Below, piece by piece: positions 51,743-64,000 of a stretch of DNA of 64,000 nucleotides. Each line of letters starts with the position of its first letter. Within the stretch, counting starts at the first letter, position 1. The notes beneath the pieces were generated by a model that had not been told where the DNA came from, searched no databases, and saw only the letters and a list, made by a program, of their open reading frames with translations. Position numbers and translations under genes: made by a program. Origin of the DNA: Crotophaga sulcirostris (taxonomy: Eukaryota > Chordata > Aves > Cuculiformes > Crotophagidae); contig VYZB01000030.1 in the NCBI GenBank assembly GCA_013397455.1, positions 641,924 to 705,923 on the forward strand, in the 5' to 3' direction.

Positions 51743-51878
51743 CATAGAATCATAGAATGACCTGAGTTGGAATGGACCCACAAGGATCATTGAGTCCAGC
51801 TCCTGTCCCTGCACAGGACAATCACAACATTCACACCATGTGTCTGAGTGCATTGTCATCCAAATGCTTCTTGAATAT
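51743..51878 (-). mobile_element. CR1 LINE 3' end (5'-truncated)
   Basis: The plus strand begins CATAGAATCATAGAATGACC, then GAGTTGGAATGGACCCACAA, then GGATCATTGAGTCCAGCTCC and TGTCCCTGCACAGGACA. This is the reverse complement of an avian CR1 3' untranslated end, whose tail is built from ATTCTATG octamers; two octamers remain. Similarity fades after about 136 bases near CTTCTTGAATATTAAAAG, so the copy is 5'-truncated as most CR1 copies are. It has no coding capacity. This is the main evidence that the host is a bird. Confidence 0.9.
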
Positions 51879-54548
51879 TAAAAGGAGAGATGAATTGCTG
51901 CAACTAAGAGAAATGGGGGAAAAAAATCTCAATGCATTTTATATTTTACACTGAAATTCTGAGCTCATCTGACTAAGACTCTGTTTTCACAGAGTGTAAT
52001 ACTTCTTTTCCTTAAATTAGCCTTTCATTTTCTGCTTGACACAAGATCCTTATTGTTACAGCAACCCAAACAACTGCACAGTCAGCAAATCTTGGAGGAC
52101 CCGGGAATCCTAGCACAACCTGTGCTCCTGAACTTCAGCCCTATCACCTCCTCAGAGAGGTGATTCACAAGAGTATAGGCTGCAATATGCAATCTGCATT
52201 GGTGCCCTCTGAACCACAGAGGATCCTGAACCAGCTAAATGCCACATGACACCACTGACACTGAGATTTCAGGGTAAAAGTGCAGCCACTGAGGCACTAT
52301 CCATTTACCTGAGCTGGAAATGTGAGCTGGAGAGGCTACACCACACTAGAAAAATAAAAAATGTGTATAATAGCGAGCACTTAGCTCAAAAATACTTATG
52401 GCATAGAAACTTCAGTTTCCAAAGAACCACTGCTCTTAAAAGGTGTCACTGATGCATGCTGTGACAGGGCAGGAAGATGCAATGTCAGACATCATCCATC
52501 AGCAACATCACTGCCTGTAAATGGTTGAATGTAAAGGGATGAGGGTGCTTAAATTTCTCTAATCCATCAGAAACCATTCCATAAGACAGGCCTGAGAGCT
52601 AAAACAAAGGTATGTTGGCAAGTCCCATTGCAAAGGCCAACGTAATGAGCATGGTAGGACCTGTGCTGGTGATGTTGGATCCACTCAAATGTAGGGCTGT
52701 CACTGTTTCATGAGAGGCTCTGCTAAAGGCAGAGCACCACCTAACAGCTGCATCCTCCAGCATCACCTTAAACATTACCTTCTTTTTTTCCCCTTTCTCT
52801 TATTTTAATGGTCCTGTTATTCTAAGCCTAAAATCCCAAGTACAAGTGCAGTGAACCATTAAAGAGCGGTTCACACATCTCTTTCTTCCCCTTTTTTTCA
52901 TCTTTCTAAATGAAGGAGTACATTGTCAGGTTAACTCTGACTTCGCAGAGCTCTAATGCACTAGGCAGAGTTTATTTATGTGGCAAGGATGAATGGTTCC
53001 CCACATGTTAATAGCACAATCAGCAACAAAATCCTCGGCATTAATATTTAACATCCTTTGTTATGCACATGCCCTGCTGTTATTCAGAGAGGGCTGAGTC
53101 AGGAGATCAGAAGCTGCTGGGAATTGAATAAGCATTATTTGTGGGATTTCTCTGAGTGGAAACTGGAAAGTAGAAAAGGCATTGTTTTCATATGTGGCAG
53201 TCCAATTGTCAAGAGATTGTACATTTATGGAGAGTGTATAATAAGTGCAAGGAATGACTGCAATGGCACTCTGTCACTCTGTCACAATCTGATTTATTTA
53301 ATGTTACTCCCTGCTTATTCTCACCCTGCACATATATGTAGGTATTCACTGTAAGAGAAATTAAGGAGAAAATCTAATAAGACTAATACTAGCATACATC
53401 CCTTGCAAATTCATGATTATTCATGTAAAAATAGGACATGAAAATCTCAGAGAAAGTGCAGGCCCTAAGGAGCAGACATTGTACAATTCACAGCACAGTC
53501 ACTTCTATCTCACGTCTTTTATTCAGATTTCCTGTGAGTTAGACAACTAAGTGCATTAAGAATGTGAATCCTACACCATTAGCACCTCATTTTCTCTTTT
53601 ATGTGTATAGATACACATAAACATATCTATTCTATATGTTACATTAAATAAATACTCATGTTAAATGAGCCCTTCCTCTGTACCCATTGTGACACAACTG
53701 ATAGTTACAGACGGTTTCATGCTGCTCCCCTGTAGAGAACAGGTATCAGCATTGTCAGTAGCTTTCCAGATATCAGAGCTATAACTGGTTTTCAGTTTAA
53801 ATTGCCCATAAATCCTACATTTGCGAGACCTTCCCAATATTTCCATGATTACTCTGTAACTATAGTAAATCGTGTAACCCTGTTGTACAGCACTCATTTC
53901 ATCTGAGTAATTTTCAGGAACACTCTGTTAATGTGGGCATCTAAGGGTGTAAAAAAATGTGCTATATTACATTACAGAGAAATTAAACACAAACCTGTAA
54001 TTCCAGGTGCAAAGAGACAGATGAAGGTGGGATTAAGGTTTCATTTTTTTCTTACTTGTCTGGAAGATCCTTTCTTCTTGAAGCTATGCTTTCTGGGGAA
54101 TTTCTTTGAGTGAAGCAGAGGGGCCTCCCTCTCCTTAAATAAAAGGTAGAGAAAAAAAGGAATTTGGGGGTTTTCAGACCGAAAACCAACTTAGCTGTTT
54201 ACTCATCTTTACCTCACATCCTATACACAAGGCTGCTCTAAGCTGTTTTAGAAGGGACTTTAATGAGTCTAACATGCACTGGGCTCCATGTGCGTCCTGG
54301 GCATCTGGAGGGACAGAAACCTTTCTGGGCAGAAAGAACCACAGCCCAGCTGCTTTCCAGTAACGCAGCTGGAAGGGGAAAGGGATAGGAAGTTATTTCC
54401 ATAGGATGCAACTGGAAATTTTGTGAAGAAAGAATTGCTGACGATCCTAGAAGGGTTTTGGGTATTTGAACCCGTTTATAACCTTGTGAAATTATCTACC
54501 ACCATTGAGGCTCAACGTGAACTGGTCGTGTTTGCACTTGGGCAGAGA

Positions 54549-54640
54549 TTAGGAGTAGAAATGGAGAGAAAGGGGAAAAAGTAGAAGTGAAGAGGAGGTG
54601 GAGGACAGAAGAGAAAAGCATGGAGGCAGGGAGTGAGGAT
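54549..54640. repeat. Purine-rich tract
   Basis: About 90 bases are mostly A and G on the plus strand (for example GGAGAGAAAGGGGAAAAAG and AGAAGTGAAGAGGAGG), with only scattered pyrimidine interruptions. The minus strand is correspondingly pyrimidine-rich. No repeat unit is evident. Confidence 0.75.
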
Positions 54641-55052
54641 GCAGTGCCTGCGAGTGCAGCAAGGACTCGCTTTCAGCAGGTGGCAGCAGGCAAACTGGGA
54701 ATGGAGAGAAGCTGCGGAGTGGCCAGGGCACCGTGACACAACACAGGCCTCGGGGAACTCATCCACCTCCAAGTACCTTCCCTCTGCCAGCAAAAAGGAA
54801 AAGAAAAATAAAAAATAAGTAAAGCCACAAAATCTACAGCTCACTCAACATAAAAAAAATGAGGTAGCATCTAGCTGACATGCTGGAAGCCTTATATTAC
54901 TAAGGCAGCAGTTAGGAGGTAGCAGATATCTTTAATTTTCTAGTTATTTCAATACCTCTGCCTTAGAGCCCAGGTGTCACAGCCCCCTGGGGCTTACCCC
55001 TGAGCAGCTATCTTTTCCTTCACAAAGGCATCTAGCTAAGCTCTGGAAAGGT

Positions 55053-55138
55053 ACAGGTGTGGGGAGAGGGAGGGGGGGGNNNNNNNNNNNNNNNNNNNNN
55101 ACAGGTGTGGGGAGAGGGAGGGGGGGGGGGGGGGGGGG
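55053..55138. repeat. G-rich sequence duplicated across an assembly gap, with G19
   Basis: The 27 bases starting ACAGGTGTGGGGAGAGGGAG occur at 55053-55079 and again at 55101-55127, separated only by Ns. The right copy runs into a 19-base G homopolymer (55120-55138). The identity of the two copies suggests that a single locus was represented twice on either side of the gap because the G run could not be read through. Confidence 0.9.
55080..55100. other. Assembly gap (21 N)
   Basis: Twenty-one unresolved bases sit inside a poly-G region. The true length is unknown and may be zero or negative, given the duplicated flanks. Confidence 0.99.
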
Positions 55139-57576
55139 TTACTGAGAAGCTCAGCCTCTGCCCCAGATTTGCTTGTAATTTGAATGCAATGTTTGTGTTT
55201 GGACCACACTCATTGGAGCAGTTGGGAGTGGAAGTGTTGGGCTGCAATCCTGGGCCAGCATGAGCTACTTTTAAGAACAGGGAGGGGATTTACTTTCCTA
55301 CTTTCAGCCTGACTTTGGTATTATATTAATGTTATATCATATTGCTGTTTCGTATAAACAAACACAACGACAAACCATGCATATTCATAACTGCTGTTCC
55401 TATTACCTGGAAGTCCTTCAGGCTGCTTAGATGCAAAATGCATTCACTGCTCTCCAAAGCCCCGTGTTTAACTGACCATACCTCAAACAAGTTTCCCCTC
55501 CCCTCGGAATCCAGCTGGGTGCCAGTTGCTCCTGCATGTGTGCCTTGCAACAGGAATTTCATTAGCAGGGATTCATTGGCAGAAAATGAACTCCTCCTTT
55601 CACCCTGTCCCCAAGGCAAGACGAAAAGGAAACCCACAAGCTTTTGGTTTTGCAAACTGTGTGATGGCTCTTTATTGAAGCTAATGAAGAAAACACAGTT
55701 TGGGAGTTACCTGACTCATGCTTGTATCCTCTCTAGCTACACATAAAACCACAGTGTCAGAAGCTCTCATCAGACAGAGCGACAGGTCAGCCTGTGAACA
55801 CAAACACCACTGACAAGACACATGGGGTTTGATCTTCTCAGCAGGTATGGGCACACAGGCTTGCTCCATGGTAATAAAGATGTTTTTGACTCGTCCAACT
55901 GGAAGCAGGACTCTTGGGATACCCCATGAGAAAACTGGCTCTCATATGATTTCCAGACCATGTTTTTCATATTGCATGATCTGAAACGACATTTGAGATA
56001 CAGCCTAGTCCTGCTCTGAGCTTCTAGGGCATCCACTGCTGCTGGCCCAAGCTCTGAGGACAGTCCATAGTCAAGTGTCACTGGGATAGCCCTCAGGGAG
56101 ACCAGGTAGCTGGTAGATGCTCCACATCATGTAGATAGCTTCTCTAAACTGCAAACATCAAACATGCTTTCATTGCTTTCGTTTTTGTTTAAGGAAAAAA
56201 AATTCCTTGTGAAAATTGAACCAATACATCAGGTCACAAATAGGTCTTTGGTTTAACAACCTCTCAGTTATGGATGGGATGGCAACACTTGGCAGGATCC
56301 ATCTGCTTGCTCAGTCTCACACACCTCCAGGGTGACCTGCAGACTTCGGTGTGACCACTTCAGCAGCAATTCAGTGCATGAATGATCAGAGAGGTGGAAA
56401 TTGTTCTGCGGAGTAGAACACAGGACACAAGAAGAGATGGCTGATGCTTCCCACTGTGGGCAGTGCCCAGGGGCCCCACTGCTGCTCTGTGTGTATAGCA
56501 AGACAGAAATGAAGCAAAAGCAAACTGAACTTCTTTCAGACATTCTTTACCTCTGTAAGCATCTAAGAACTGGTTATCTTCCTAGGACTGCTGGGTTCCT
56601 GGATGTGGAGATGCCCACTCTCACTGGAGCAGCTGCCTGCCAAGAGGTGAGACACTCCAATGTTGCATAGCCACAGTTCTCATCAGAAGGAAGCATCTCA
56701 TAACCATCTCTAACAGGAATGTGGTGCCAGCCAGTAAGAAGCCTCATTTTTTTGGAGTCCAGCCTTGTCCCTGCCTTGTTTGCTTCTTCTCATGGTAACA
56801 GACAAGCTATGGAAAAGGTTTTTCACCCACACACTTTACCTGATAACAGCCTTGAACCAGCATCTGTTTGCCTGGAGGCACAACTCCTCACTGCTAGTTG
56901 GGACCTATTTCTTAGGAATTGTTGCTAAATGATGTCACTTTGGAATGAGCTCCCATCAGGCTGTGTCTGCACTACCTAAACTCCAAAGCTCCCAAAAACT
57001 TGCTACTGCCAGTGTCGATAGGGGCACAGAGACAACAAGATAGGTTAAACGTGGGATTCATCCATAACCCTTCTCAGGTGGCACTAGATGGGTTTTTCCT
57101 GTTTGAAAATTACACTCTCCTAGGGAAAAAGGGTTGTAAATGTAAGGGTCTGCTCACTGCTCACCTGCGTATCCCTGTGTCTGCCCCTTTCCTTCCCAGT
57201 GGAAAGCTCCTGCTTTGCTCTCTGCCATGACTGTGTTTCTCTCAGGTAGGCAATGCGTCTTCTGCTCCATGGTACGTGCTGGGCCTGGCACAACTGGGCT
57301 GTAAGCTCAGCCACTCAGAGCTTAAGGAACAGCAAAATAATAACAACGACTGTCAGTGGATGGGTAATCACAGTGTTACAGGCTCATCTTGGCCTGCTCT
57401 CTCTAGGCCAGCATCACTTCTGCACACTCACTCACCCTGCCTCTACTGCTCTGCTTGAGACCAATTTTGACAGGGTGAAGCAAAACAGCTCTAGCTGCAG
57501 GGCTGATGCACAGTCGAAGGTGTGACTCAGCTCCTTCCTCAGCCTTCAGGTCTTTAGCAGCATTTGACTTAGAAAT

Positions 57577-57729
57577 GCTAACTCTAACCCTAACCCTCTA
57601 ACTGCAACTCTAAACCGAAACCCCAACTCTAACACTAACCTTCTAACTCTAACCCTAACCCTAAAAGCTAAACCCAAACCTAACCCCTAATCCTAACACT
57701 TATCCTTAATCCTAACCCTAACCACAACC
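57577..57729. repeat. Degenerate interstitial telomeric repeat array
   Basis: About 150 bases are built from CCCTAA-type hexamers on the plus strand (TTAGGG on the minus strand). Intact stretches are TAACCCTAACCCT near 57585-57597, CTAACCCTAACCCTAA near 57651-57665 and CCTAACCCTAACC near 57711-57723. Between them are variants such as AACTCT, AACACT, AACCTT and AACCCC. The orientation is constant throughout, so this is a simple array and not a head-to-head fusion. No subtelomeric gene family is recognised alongside. Confidence 0.92.
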
Positions 57730-60229
57730 GTGCATGGAGCTTGTCCAGGCACAGGGACCCGCTGTGTCTTCCAGGTTGGAGGCAGCTCTTGCAGAACAGT
57801 GGGAGTATCTTTTAGACTTCATCTTCTCTGCAACAACAGCCAAAGGCAGGGAAAAGAAAAAAAAAGAGCTTTGCCAGATTTTCCATCCTGTGCCAAGACA
57901 TGAAGCCGAATGGCAGCCAGTATTCACAGCAACACCCATGGTTAAGCACCAACACTGTTGCCAACTCCTGCACAGTTATCATCACAAGCCTCACAGTGTT
58001 CATTTTCTTTTCCTAAAGTCGCAACTCCTGGAGTCACGGGATTCATCTCAGCTTTTGATTTTAATAGCAGTTTCTAGACCTCACTTTTAAGAAGAAAAGT
58101 TTGTGAGTGGGACAGGTGAAAACCTACAAGGAGAATAAACCAATGTATCTACTTCAAATCTGGTAAACTTTAAGCCAATTTTATTTGGACAAAGGTTCTT
58201 GAACACTTTGGAAAGTAGAACTTGTTAGCTGAAGGAGACCTTTAAAGAGCCAAAAAAAGTATCAGCTGAGAAGACACTACAGGAGGAAAACAGGCTTCTA
58301 ATTAGACTATGTTTTCATTGCTTTATCCTGGCAGAAAGATCAGCAAAGGGAGAACATCTGGTGTCAGTACCTAAAGTAAAGCACTTTTTGTATCAACAGC
58401 AAACATTAAAATTCAAAATATGAAGACTGATATACCCTAGAAAGAGAATTAATCTCAGTAGATAACCCTGCCTCTGTCCCAGGGTTAGACCATACGGAAG
58501 GTATTGATACAGTTGTGCTCTAGAACAAGAAGATGGGGGATCTTGCGTGTACAAGAGCATTTTCCAATTTGCAATGTTTGCTGTGAGAAGCCTTGTGTCG
58601 GAGTCCTACAAAGCAGTTAGAGGGATGGACAGATATCCCCAGCGCTCACAGCCCTCAGACCTGTACACATTATCTGCTCTGGCTCACCTGATTCAACTGC
58701 AACTTATTTGGATCTGGAGCTGCTTCATTTTTTTTGTGCTAAAAGCAATTTCAGTGCAAAGCAAGTAATTAAAAGCAATCATTATGCAGATGCCCTTGGA
58801 GTGGGGCCACCCCCTGTTCTGCTGCAATTTTTCATCATTTCAAGTTGAAAAAGCTTGTATGATCCTTGAACCCATGTACAGCTTTAAAGTACAAAATGGG
58901 ATGCTTTAAAAGACCATGGTGATAAATTGTTCCCATAAATGATGAGAAATGTTTAAATCAATAAAAGGTTTGTTTAGATGTCCATATGGAGGAAAGATAC
59001 AGTCTGTTGCTCTTCATATTGGATTGATCCCACTGTGTTAAATTACAGCTGGCTACAGCCCTTCATCGTTTACTGCGCAGCTTGACAAGCATGTAAAATA
59101 TTCACGCTGAGCACAAAAATTTTGAGTGTCTGATCTCTGCATTGTCCTTGTCACTTCCTCCCAGTCAGGGCCAAATTAAAGGCTGTTTAATACGGGGGAA
59201 GGCTTGCCACAGCACTCCCACAAGCCCTTAGCCACATTACCAGATATCCTCTCGGATGGCCCCGGGGAACGAGCAGCTGGGGAGTAGATGCAGACAGCCT
59301 TCAACACGTGACCTCATCTTTGCCTATGGCCCTAGAATTCAGGGCTTATCAGCTGCTCTGGGCTGTTGATCATAAATATATAAATACAAAAGTAACATGG
59401 TCTTAAAGGAGTAGCTGCTGCTGGAAGGTGCCCAGTCTGTGCTTTTGAGAGGGCTGCAGCAGAAATGGTGGGTGCTGGGAGGAGCAGCCAAGGCACTAAA
59501 GGGGCAGCTGGGAGCTCTGGGTGCTGCTCCCATCCAGGCTGGGTGACACTGGCCATGCTGCTTGGCTGCCCATGCCTCTCCTCAAAACACAGAGCAGTGC
59601 CGGATGTTCCCCATGGTGATCACAGAAAGAGGCCAGGTGGGCCTGTAACTCCTGCCTGCACCAGAAATGTAGGCATTGCTTTGGAAGAAAAGGCAGGTCC
59701 TGAAAGCCCCATCCCTCAGAGATGTGCTGGTGGAAGGAGATCAGCCCTTGTACCCAGCTCTATTTGAGTCTCCCCTGACCTGATGATGGGCAGGGTGAGT
59801 GTTAGGGAAGAAGATCGGTCAGCGTGTGGGTCCTACTTTGGGGTGCAACTGGCAAGGCTCGGCGGAAAGCTCAAGTTGAGCACAGACATTAGGAAAGCTT
59901 CACAGCAAAGTTCCTGGCTGCTCAGCCCCAAAGGCAGCACATGGCACATTCACTTCAGGCTCACTTCAGGAATTTGGACCAACTTTCATCAAACCGTCCC
60001 CAGCCACATTTTGGATGTGCCAAAAAGAGCCCTGTTAGTTTAGGCGTCCTCATGAGTGCCGTCATGTGCCCTGCAAACTCATTACTTCCTCTCCACTTCT
60101 TGCTTTTCCCTTGGGAAATGGGGACCTGTGCCCTGCCAAGCCTGGTCATTGCTGCAGGTGGCTTCACCAGACCGGGGAGGAAAGCAGCAAAAAGAAACAA
60201 AACTGATATCCTAATCAGAGCCGGTAGAG

Positions 60230-60480
60230 GCCACTGCTGTACGCTTTAAAAATAACGCCAGGGGTGAGGTCCCTGGCGTGGATTTCACTCCGAAGCACGC
60301 TCCTCGCTCGCTCCAGAGTGTGTTTTTCTCCGTTCTCCGTGGTGTCATGTCTTGGCTCCAGGATTCTCAGGCGTATTGCAAAGCATTGGATTGGAGCTGC
60401 GCTTTCCGCTGTCTGCACAGGGGTGATGTAAGCGGTTGTGTACCTCCCTTCTTCTCGCCTCCAAACTCACCATCGTCACC
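60230..60480. promoter_or_regulatory. Small CpG patch with 9-bp hairpin
   Basis: About 13 CpGs fall within 250 bases (for example CTCCTCGCTCGCTCC near 60299-60313) in DNA otherwise poor in CpG. At its left end ACGCCAGGG (60255-60263), a 7-base loop and CCCTGGCGT (60271-60279) form a perfect 9-bp inverted repeat. This could be a distal regulatory element or an unrecognised first exon; no convincing exon was found. Confidence 0.35.
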
Positions 60481-63400
60481 AGACAAACCGTTAGTAACCA
60501 GTGCTGGTAAATGCAGAGCCTCATGGGGCTATTGCACTGCAACCCAGACATCTTTAAGACGGTGGGGTGTAAAAAGGTTTTATAAAAAAGCAAGCAAAAT
60601 GCAATCTGGAGTCTCTCAGACATGGTAACCTCAAAAACGCAGCCACTTTTCACGAGGACATGGACTGAACATTGAAATCCATAAAAATATTACTACCCTA
60701 CTGCAGTTTCACAGCTCAGGTCTGTAAATATGAACCCAGCGACGGAGCAATATGTGAGGTGCCTTTGATGTTTGAAATGGCTTGGATCTATGAAAATGAA
60801 GCTGAACTGTGCTTTTCCTTTAGGGGAATAAACAGAGAGGTGACTATAAACGCCAGTTTCTACTCTTGAAAAAGGCACCAATGTGGAAAAATAAGTAGGG
60901 CGCCATCAGTAAAGTCAACAGTTCTTTTAAAAATAACTTGATTTCTTTAAATAGCTTTCAATATATTTTAGAATAGCTTAAGATATTTTTTTAAGAGACA
61001 GAGGGCCTTTTTCATTAGATGATGAAAGAGGGTGTTAATTTTTCAGAAAACTGGCAATTTTTCCATGTCTGTCTTCCAGATTTATGAAGACAAACTTGCT
61101 CCTTGTGCCTGTGTTTCATCATCTTTCTTCTCCCAGTACCAGGGAGAACAGAATGCTCTCTCACTGTTCACAGATGGAGATGTTGTGCCCCAGTCTGTCC
61201 TGGTCATAATGAAATGTGATTGAGCACATTCAGCTTGTTCCAGCTGATGTTACACCACTTTCTGCTCTCCAAGTGGAAATGCAGTCATCAGAGGGTGTGT
61301 ACATGCGGGGGAGATGCCTTCCCAACTGGGATCCAGACACTGAATTAGCAGTGTTGCCTAACGAGGAAGCTGCTAGATGTGGATGCAGATTCAGTCCAGA
61401 CTGAAGTGGCCTCAATTTTGCCATCAACCTCGTAGGACAGTTAGGATCGGAATCTAAATGAGGCTAACGTTTATACCTTCTGTTTCAGTTTACCCACCTG
61501 TTCAGTCATTCTAGCTTCTTTGATTAGCTATTCCAACATTTCTGAATGTTTTATTAATATCACTATAATATACTATTATTAATATATAGGTGGGTAACTT
61601 CATTTCCCACCTATGTCCTTGCATAATCTCTTTCCCAGTTCAACAACTGAAAGTGTAACTTCACAACCTGTTAGCAAGGTGGTGCCAAGCACAGAAGTTA
61701 ATCTTTCTCAGTTATCACTTTCCTTTCCATTCCTAAACAGAAAGGACATGTGCAGCAGCACAAGTATTATCTTTTCAGTTGTTTTGCATAAACACCTCAT
61801 TTCTGGAAGAGATCAGTAGCTTGATCATCACAGCACGTTGTGCTACAAATAAGAAGTCCAAACTGTCAGTCCTCTACCACAGAAAATTAGGCCCAGAGTG
61901 GACTATCAACGTTGTTATTCCTTGGGGATATTTGAACATTTGCAGTGGCTCCTTTTCCATTTTGAACCAGGGAGCGGCATGAGTGTTTTGGGTGAAGAAC
62001 TAACATGAATCAACTGATGTTTCATCATCAATGCTGGCAACTGAATAACTTACACAATTTAAAAATGCTACTTCTAACCCATAAAACTGAACTCAATGGG
62101 TCTGGCTGTTGCCCCTATTGCATCAGAGCACCAGAGGCGACAGTTCTTCTGCCTCTGCAGACTCAGTCAGAGTGTGTATCTCCTCATAACAGGTTTTTTC
62201 CTGAGGACAATCATGAAGAGCACTTCTAAAAGCACAGCACAAGTGTAAGGTGTAAGCCTGGTTTAGAGACTGTCTAGAGCAAGTGGTAAGGAGACACAGT
62301 GGCTGGTCGAATGAGAGTCCAAGAGTCAAGAAGTAATTGAGGGGAAAAATGCAGAAGACATTTGGCTCCTTGTGATAGCAGGAGTGGAAGAAAGCAGCCA
62401 GCAGCAAGACCTGCTCTGAAATCTTTAGGAAGTAGTGCTTTAGGAGGCAGAAAATTCCTTGGGCATTAATAATGCTTCCTGCTACCCTAGTTTTTTATTT
62501 CATTATACTTTTTTCAGCTATTGAGCTAAGCAGCTGATGCTGAGTTATGGTGGAAATTGTGAAAGGAAGGTATGTGGTGTGCACGTGCACAGAGATAATG
62601 GCTTTACCATGAATGGCCCTGGGGGGTTCAAAGCCAGGCAAGAGCTGAATAACGGATGCAAAGAAAATAAAGTACTGCTCTCCACCTAGTGAGTGGGGAT
62701 CACATACAAATGGCTACCTAGCTTTCAAAGAAAGACTTTCAGGCAGGAGAGCCAGACACAGCTTTGCGAGGTGTTAAATTGCAGAAATCTCTGAGGGAAA
62801 AAAACAATGGCTATTTTGTTGCTTGAAATTCTTTAAAGTTCAACTGATAAAACTCTAAAAATGGGCTCCAGGGAACTAACTGAACTAGCAAAACTAGTGT
62901 GAGGGTGTGAGGAAGCCTGATATATGATCTAATAGATGTTAACTTCTGTGATCATACAAAGCCATAGTAACAAGACACATCATGCGCATCTTCCCTGCCA
63001 AACCCAACCAGCTCCCTTCTTCATTTAGTCTTTCAGCACACACTCCAGTTGGCCGTATTACACAAGCCATACACACAGCAAACCGATGAAAACAACCAAC
63101 ACCCTTTATAGATGAGGGAAGGTGATTAGTCTACATCTTCGTTCCCACTTTTATAATAATCGCCATGGCACTTTGTTCCAATGGACAGCAAAGCAGTATT
63201 GCACAAACATCTAAACCCTCCCTAGGCTGTTAAGTTTCTGGAGCTGTCTCTTGTCCTCTCTTTTAGCCTTGTGACAAATTAGATCAGGGTGTATAGTTAG
63301 GTGTTTGCTGTTTCTAGGAAAACCTCTTAGAGGGTGGTAGGGCTCTGAATTTCCAGGTTCTTTCTGCCTGTGTTAGCAAAGATGAGTGACGAAAGTGGTG

Positions 63401-64000
63401 TGCTTGGGTCCAAGGGGCAGGGATCACCAGACAGCCCATCGGTGCAGACCAGGGGTGATAGCTGAGAGGGTGCCATAGCTGTAGCTGAGAAGACGAGACT
63501 GCCAGGATTCATCTGAAGGAGATGAATGACAGGAAAAATTGCTATCATGCAGAGATTGCAGATACCAGCTGAGGTCCTCGGATCTAGAAGGGATTGCTCT
63601 TCCATCATTAGCAGTCACATCTTGCACCATTAAATTCTGTGTGAGAATAAATAACTCAATATCTAAACAATCACTTGAAGAAGCAATTATCAGATGGCGT
63701 ACAGAGTCACCGTAAATGAGCAGGCAAATTCTGCCCATGGATTCTTAGTTATAAAATTATTTTAAAGTACAAATTATTTCAAAATTGCTTTACAGAGGCA
63801 CAGCAAGATTTCTTCATTTTTTTTTGCATGTTATTTACATGCACAGCTGTAAATTCCTGGCCCAAAACTATTTTCTTCACCCAGGGGTTTCAGCATAAGC
63901 TGCAATCCCTGCTTTATTCTTCTGGTTGCCACCACAGCTGAGAGAATAACTTAGTTCCTCTTTTCATTTTAAAGATGTTCAAAAAGGAACTGAATGTAAC

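Larger units (their letters stand above)
47971..64000. other. Upstream or 5'-intronic DNA without recognised genes
   Basis: This 16-kb segment has no recognisable coding exon. It contains a MIR-like fragment (48735-48850), a CR1 3' end (51743-51878), a purine-rich tract (54549-54640), an assembly gap with G-rich flanks (55053-55138), a telomere-like array (57577-57729) and a CpG patch with a hairpin (60230-60480). Open frames of up to about 134 residues (for example 55342-55746) carry no motif. Which neighbouring gene, if any, it belongs to cannot be read from the sequence. Confidence 0.6.

Noticed and set aside
55032..55263. Proline- or glycine-rich open frames across the N gap
   Set aside because: Low-complexity translation of poly-G and unresolved bases, so not evidence of a protein.
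55342..55746. Plus-strand open frame of 134 residues
   Set aside because: No recognisable domain, no supporting splice sites, and an overlapping antisense frame of similar length; expected by chance in 64 kb.

Overview
The window is a piece of a vertebrate, almost certainly avian, chromosome. Its only recognisable protein-coding gene is the 5' half of SV2B (synaptic vesicle glycoprotein 2B), read on the minus strand. The bird assignment rests on SV2B-like exons with vertebrate splice signals, a CR1 retrotransposon 3' end carrying the avian octamer tail (51743-51878), very low repeat density and ancient MIR-like SINE remnants. No bacterial or viral genes, RNA genes, CRISPR arrays or operons were found.

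Layout from left to right: four SV2B coding exons lie at 1-104 (cut by the window edge), 1928-2079, 2712-2892 and 13360-13849. Transcription runs right to left. All intron boundaries obey GT/AG and the phases fit exactly. Together the exons encode residues 1-309 of a protein that should be about 690 residues long: the acidic cytosolic N-terminus, transmembrane helices 1-6 and the MFS motif A between helices 2 and 3. The rest of the protein lies left of the window.

Everything from 13.9 to 64 kb lacks convincing coding sequence and reads as 5' intron and upstream DNA of SV2B. Two minus-strand segments look like alternative non-coding or partly coding first exons. Candidate A (about 47626-47940) is CpG-rich, has tandem inverted CCAAT boxes upstream and ends in a strong AAG|GTAAGG donor. 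Candidate B (about 41908-42250) is less CpG-rich and ends in CTG|GTAAGTG. If A splices directly to the first coding exon, its open frame runs in frame into SV2B and would add 17 or 28 residues. If B does, an in-frame TGA forms immediately before the normal ATG.

Other supported structure: a degenerate interstitial telomeric array (57577-57729), a 21-base assembly gap with the same G-rich sequence on both sides (55053-55138), a 12-bp perfect hairpin (4583-4610), a 9-bp hairpin inside a small CpG patch (60230-60480), an A14G12 junction tract (20019-20044), a GC-box patch (35240-35286), and several MIR-like fossils. No undescribed gene system was found. The most useful leads are the in-frame alternative first exon and the telomeric-repeat insertion.
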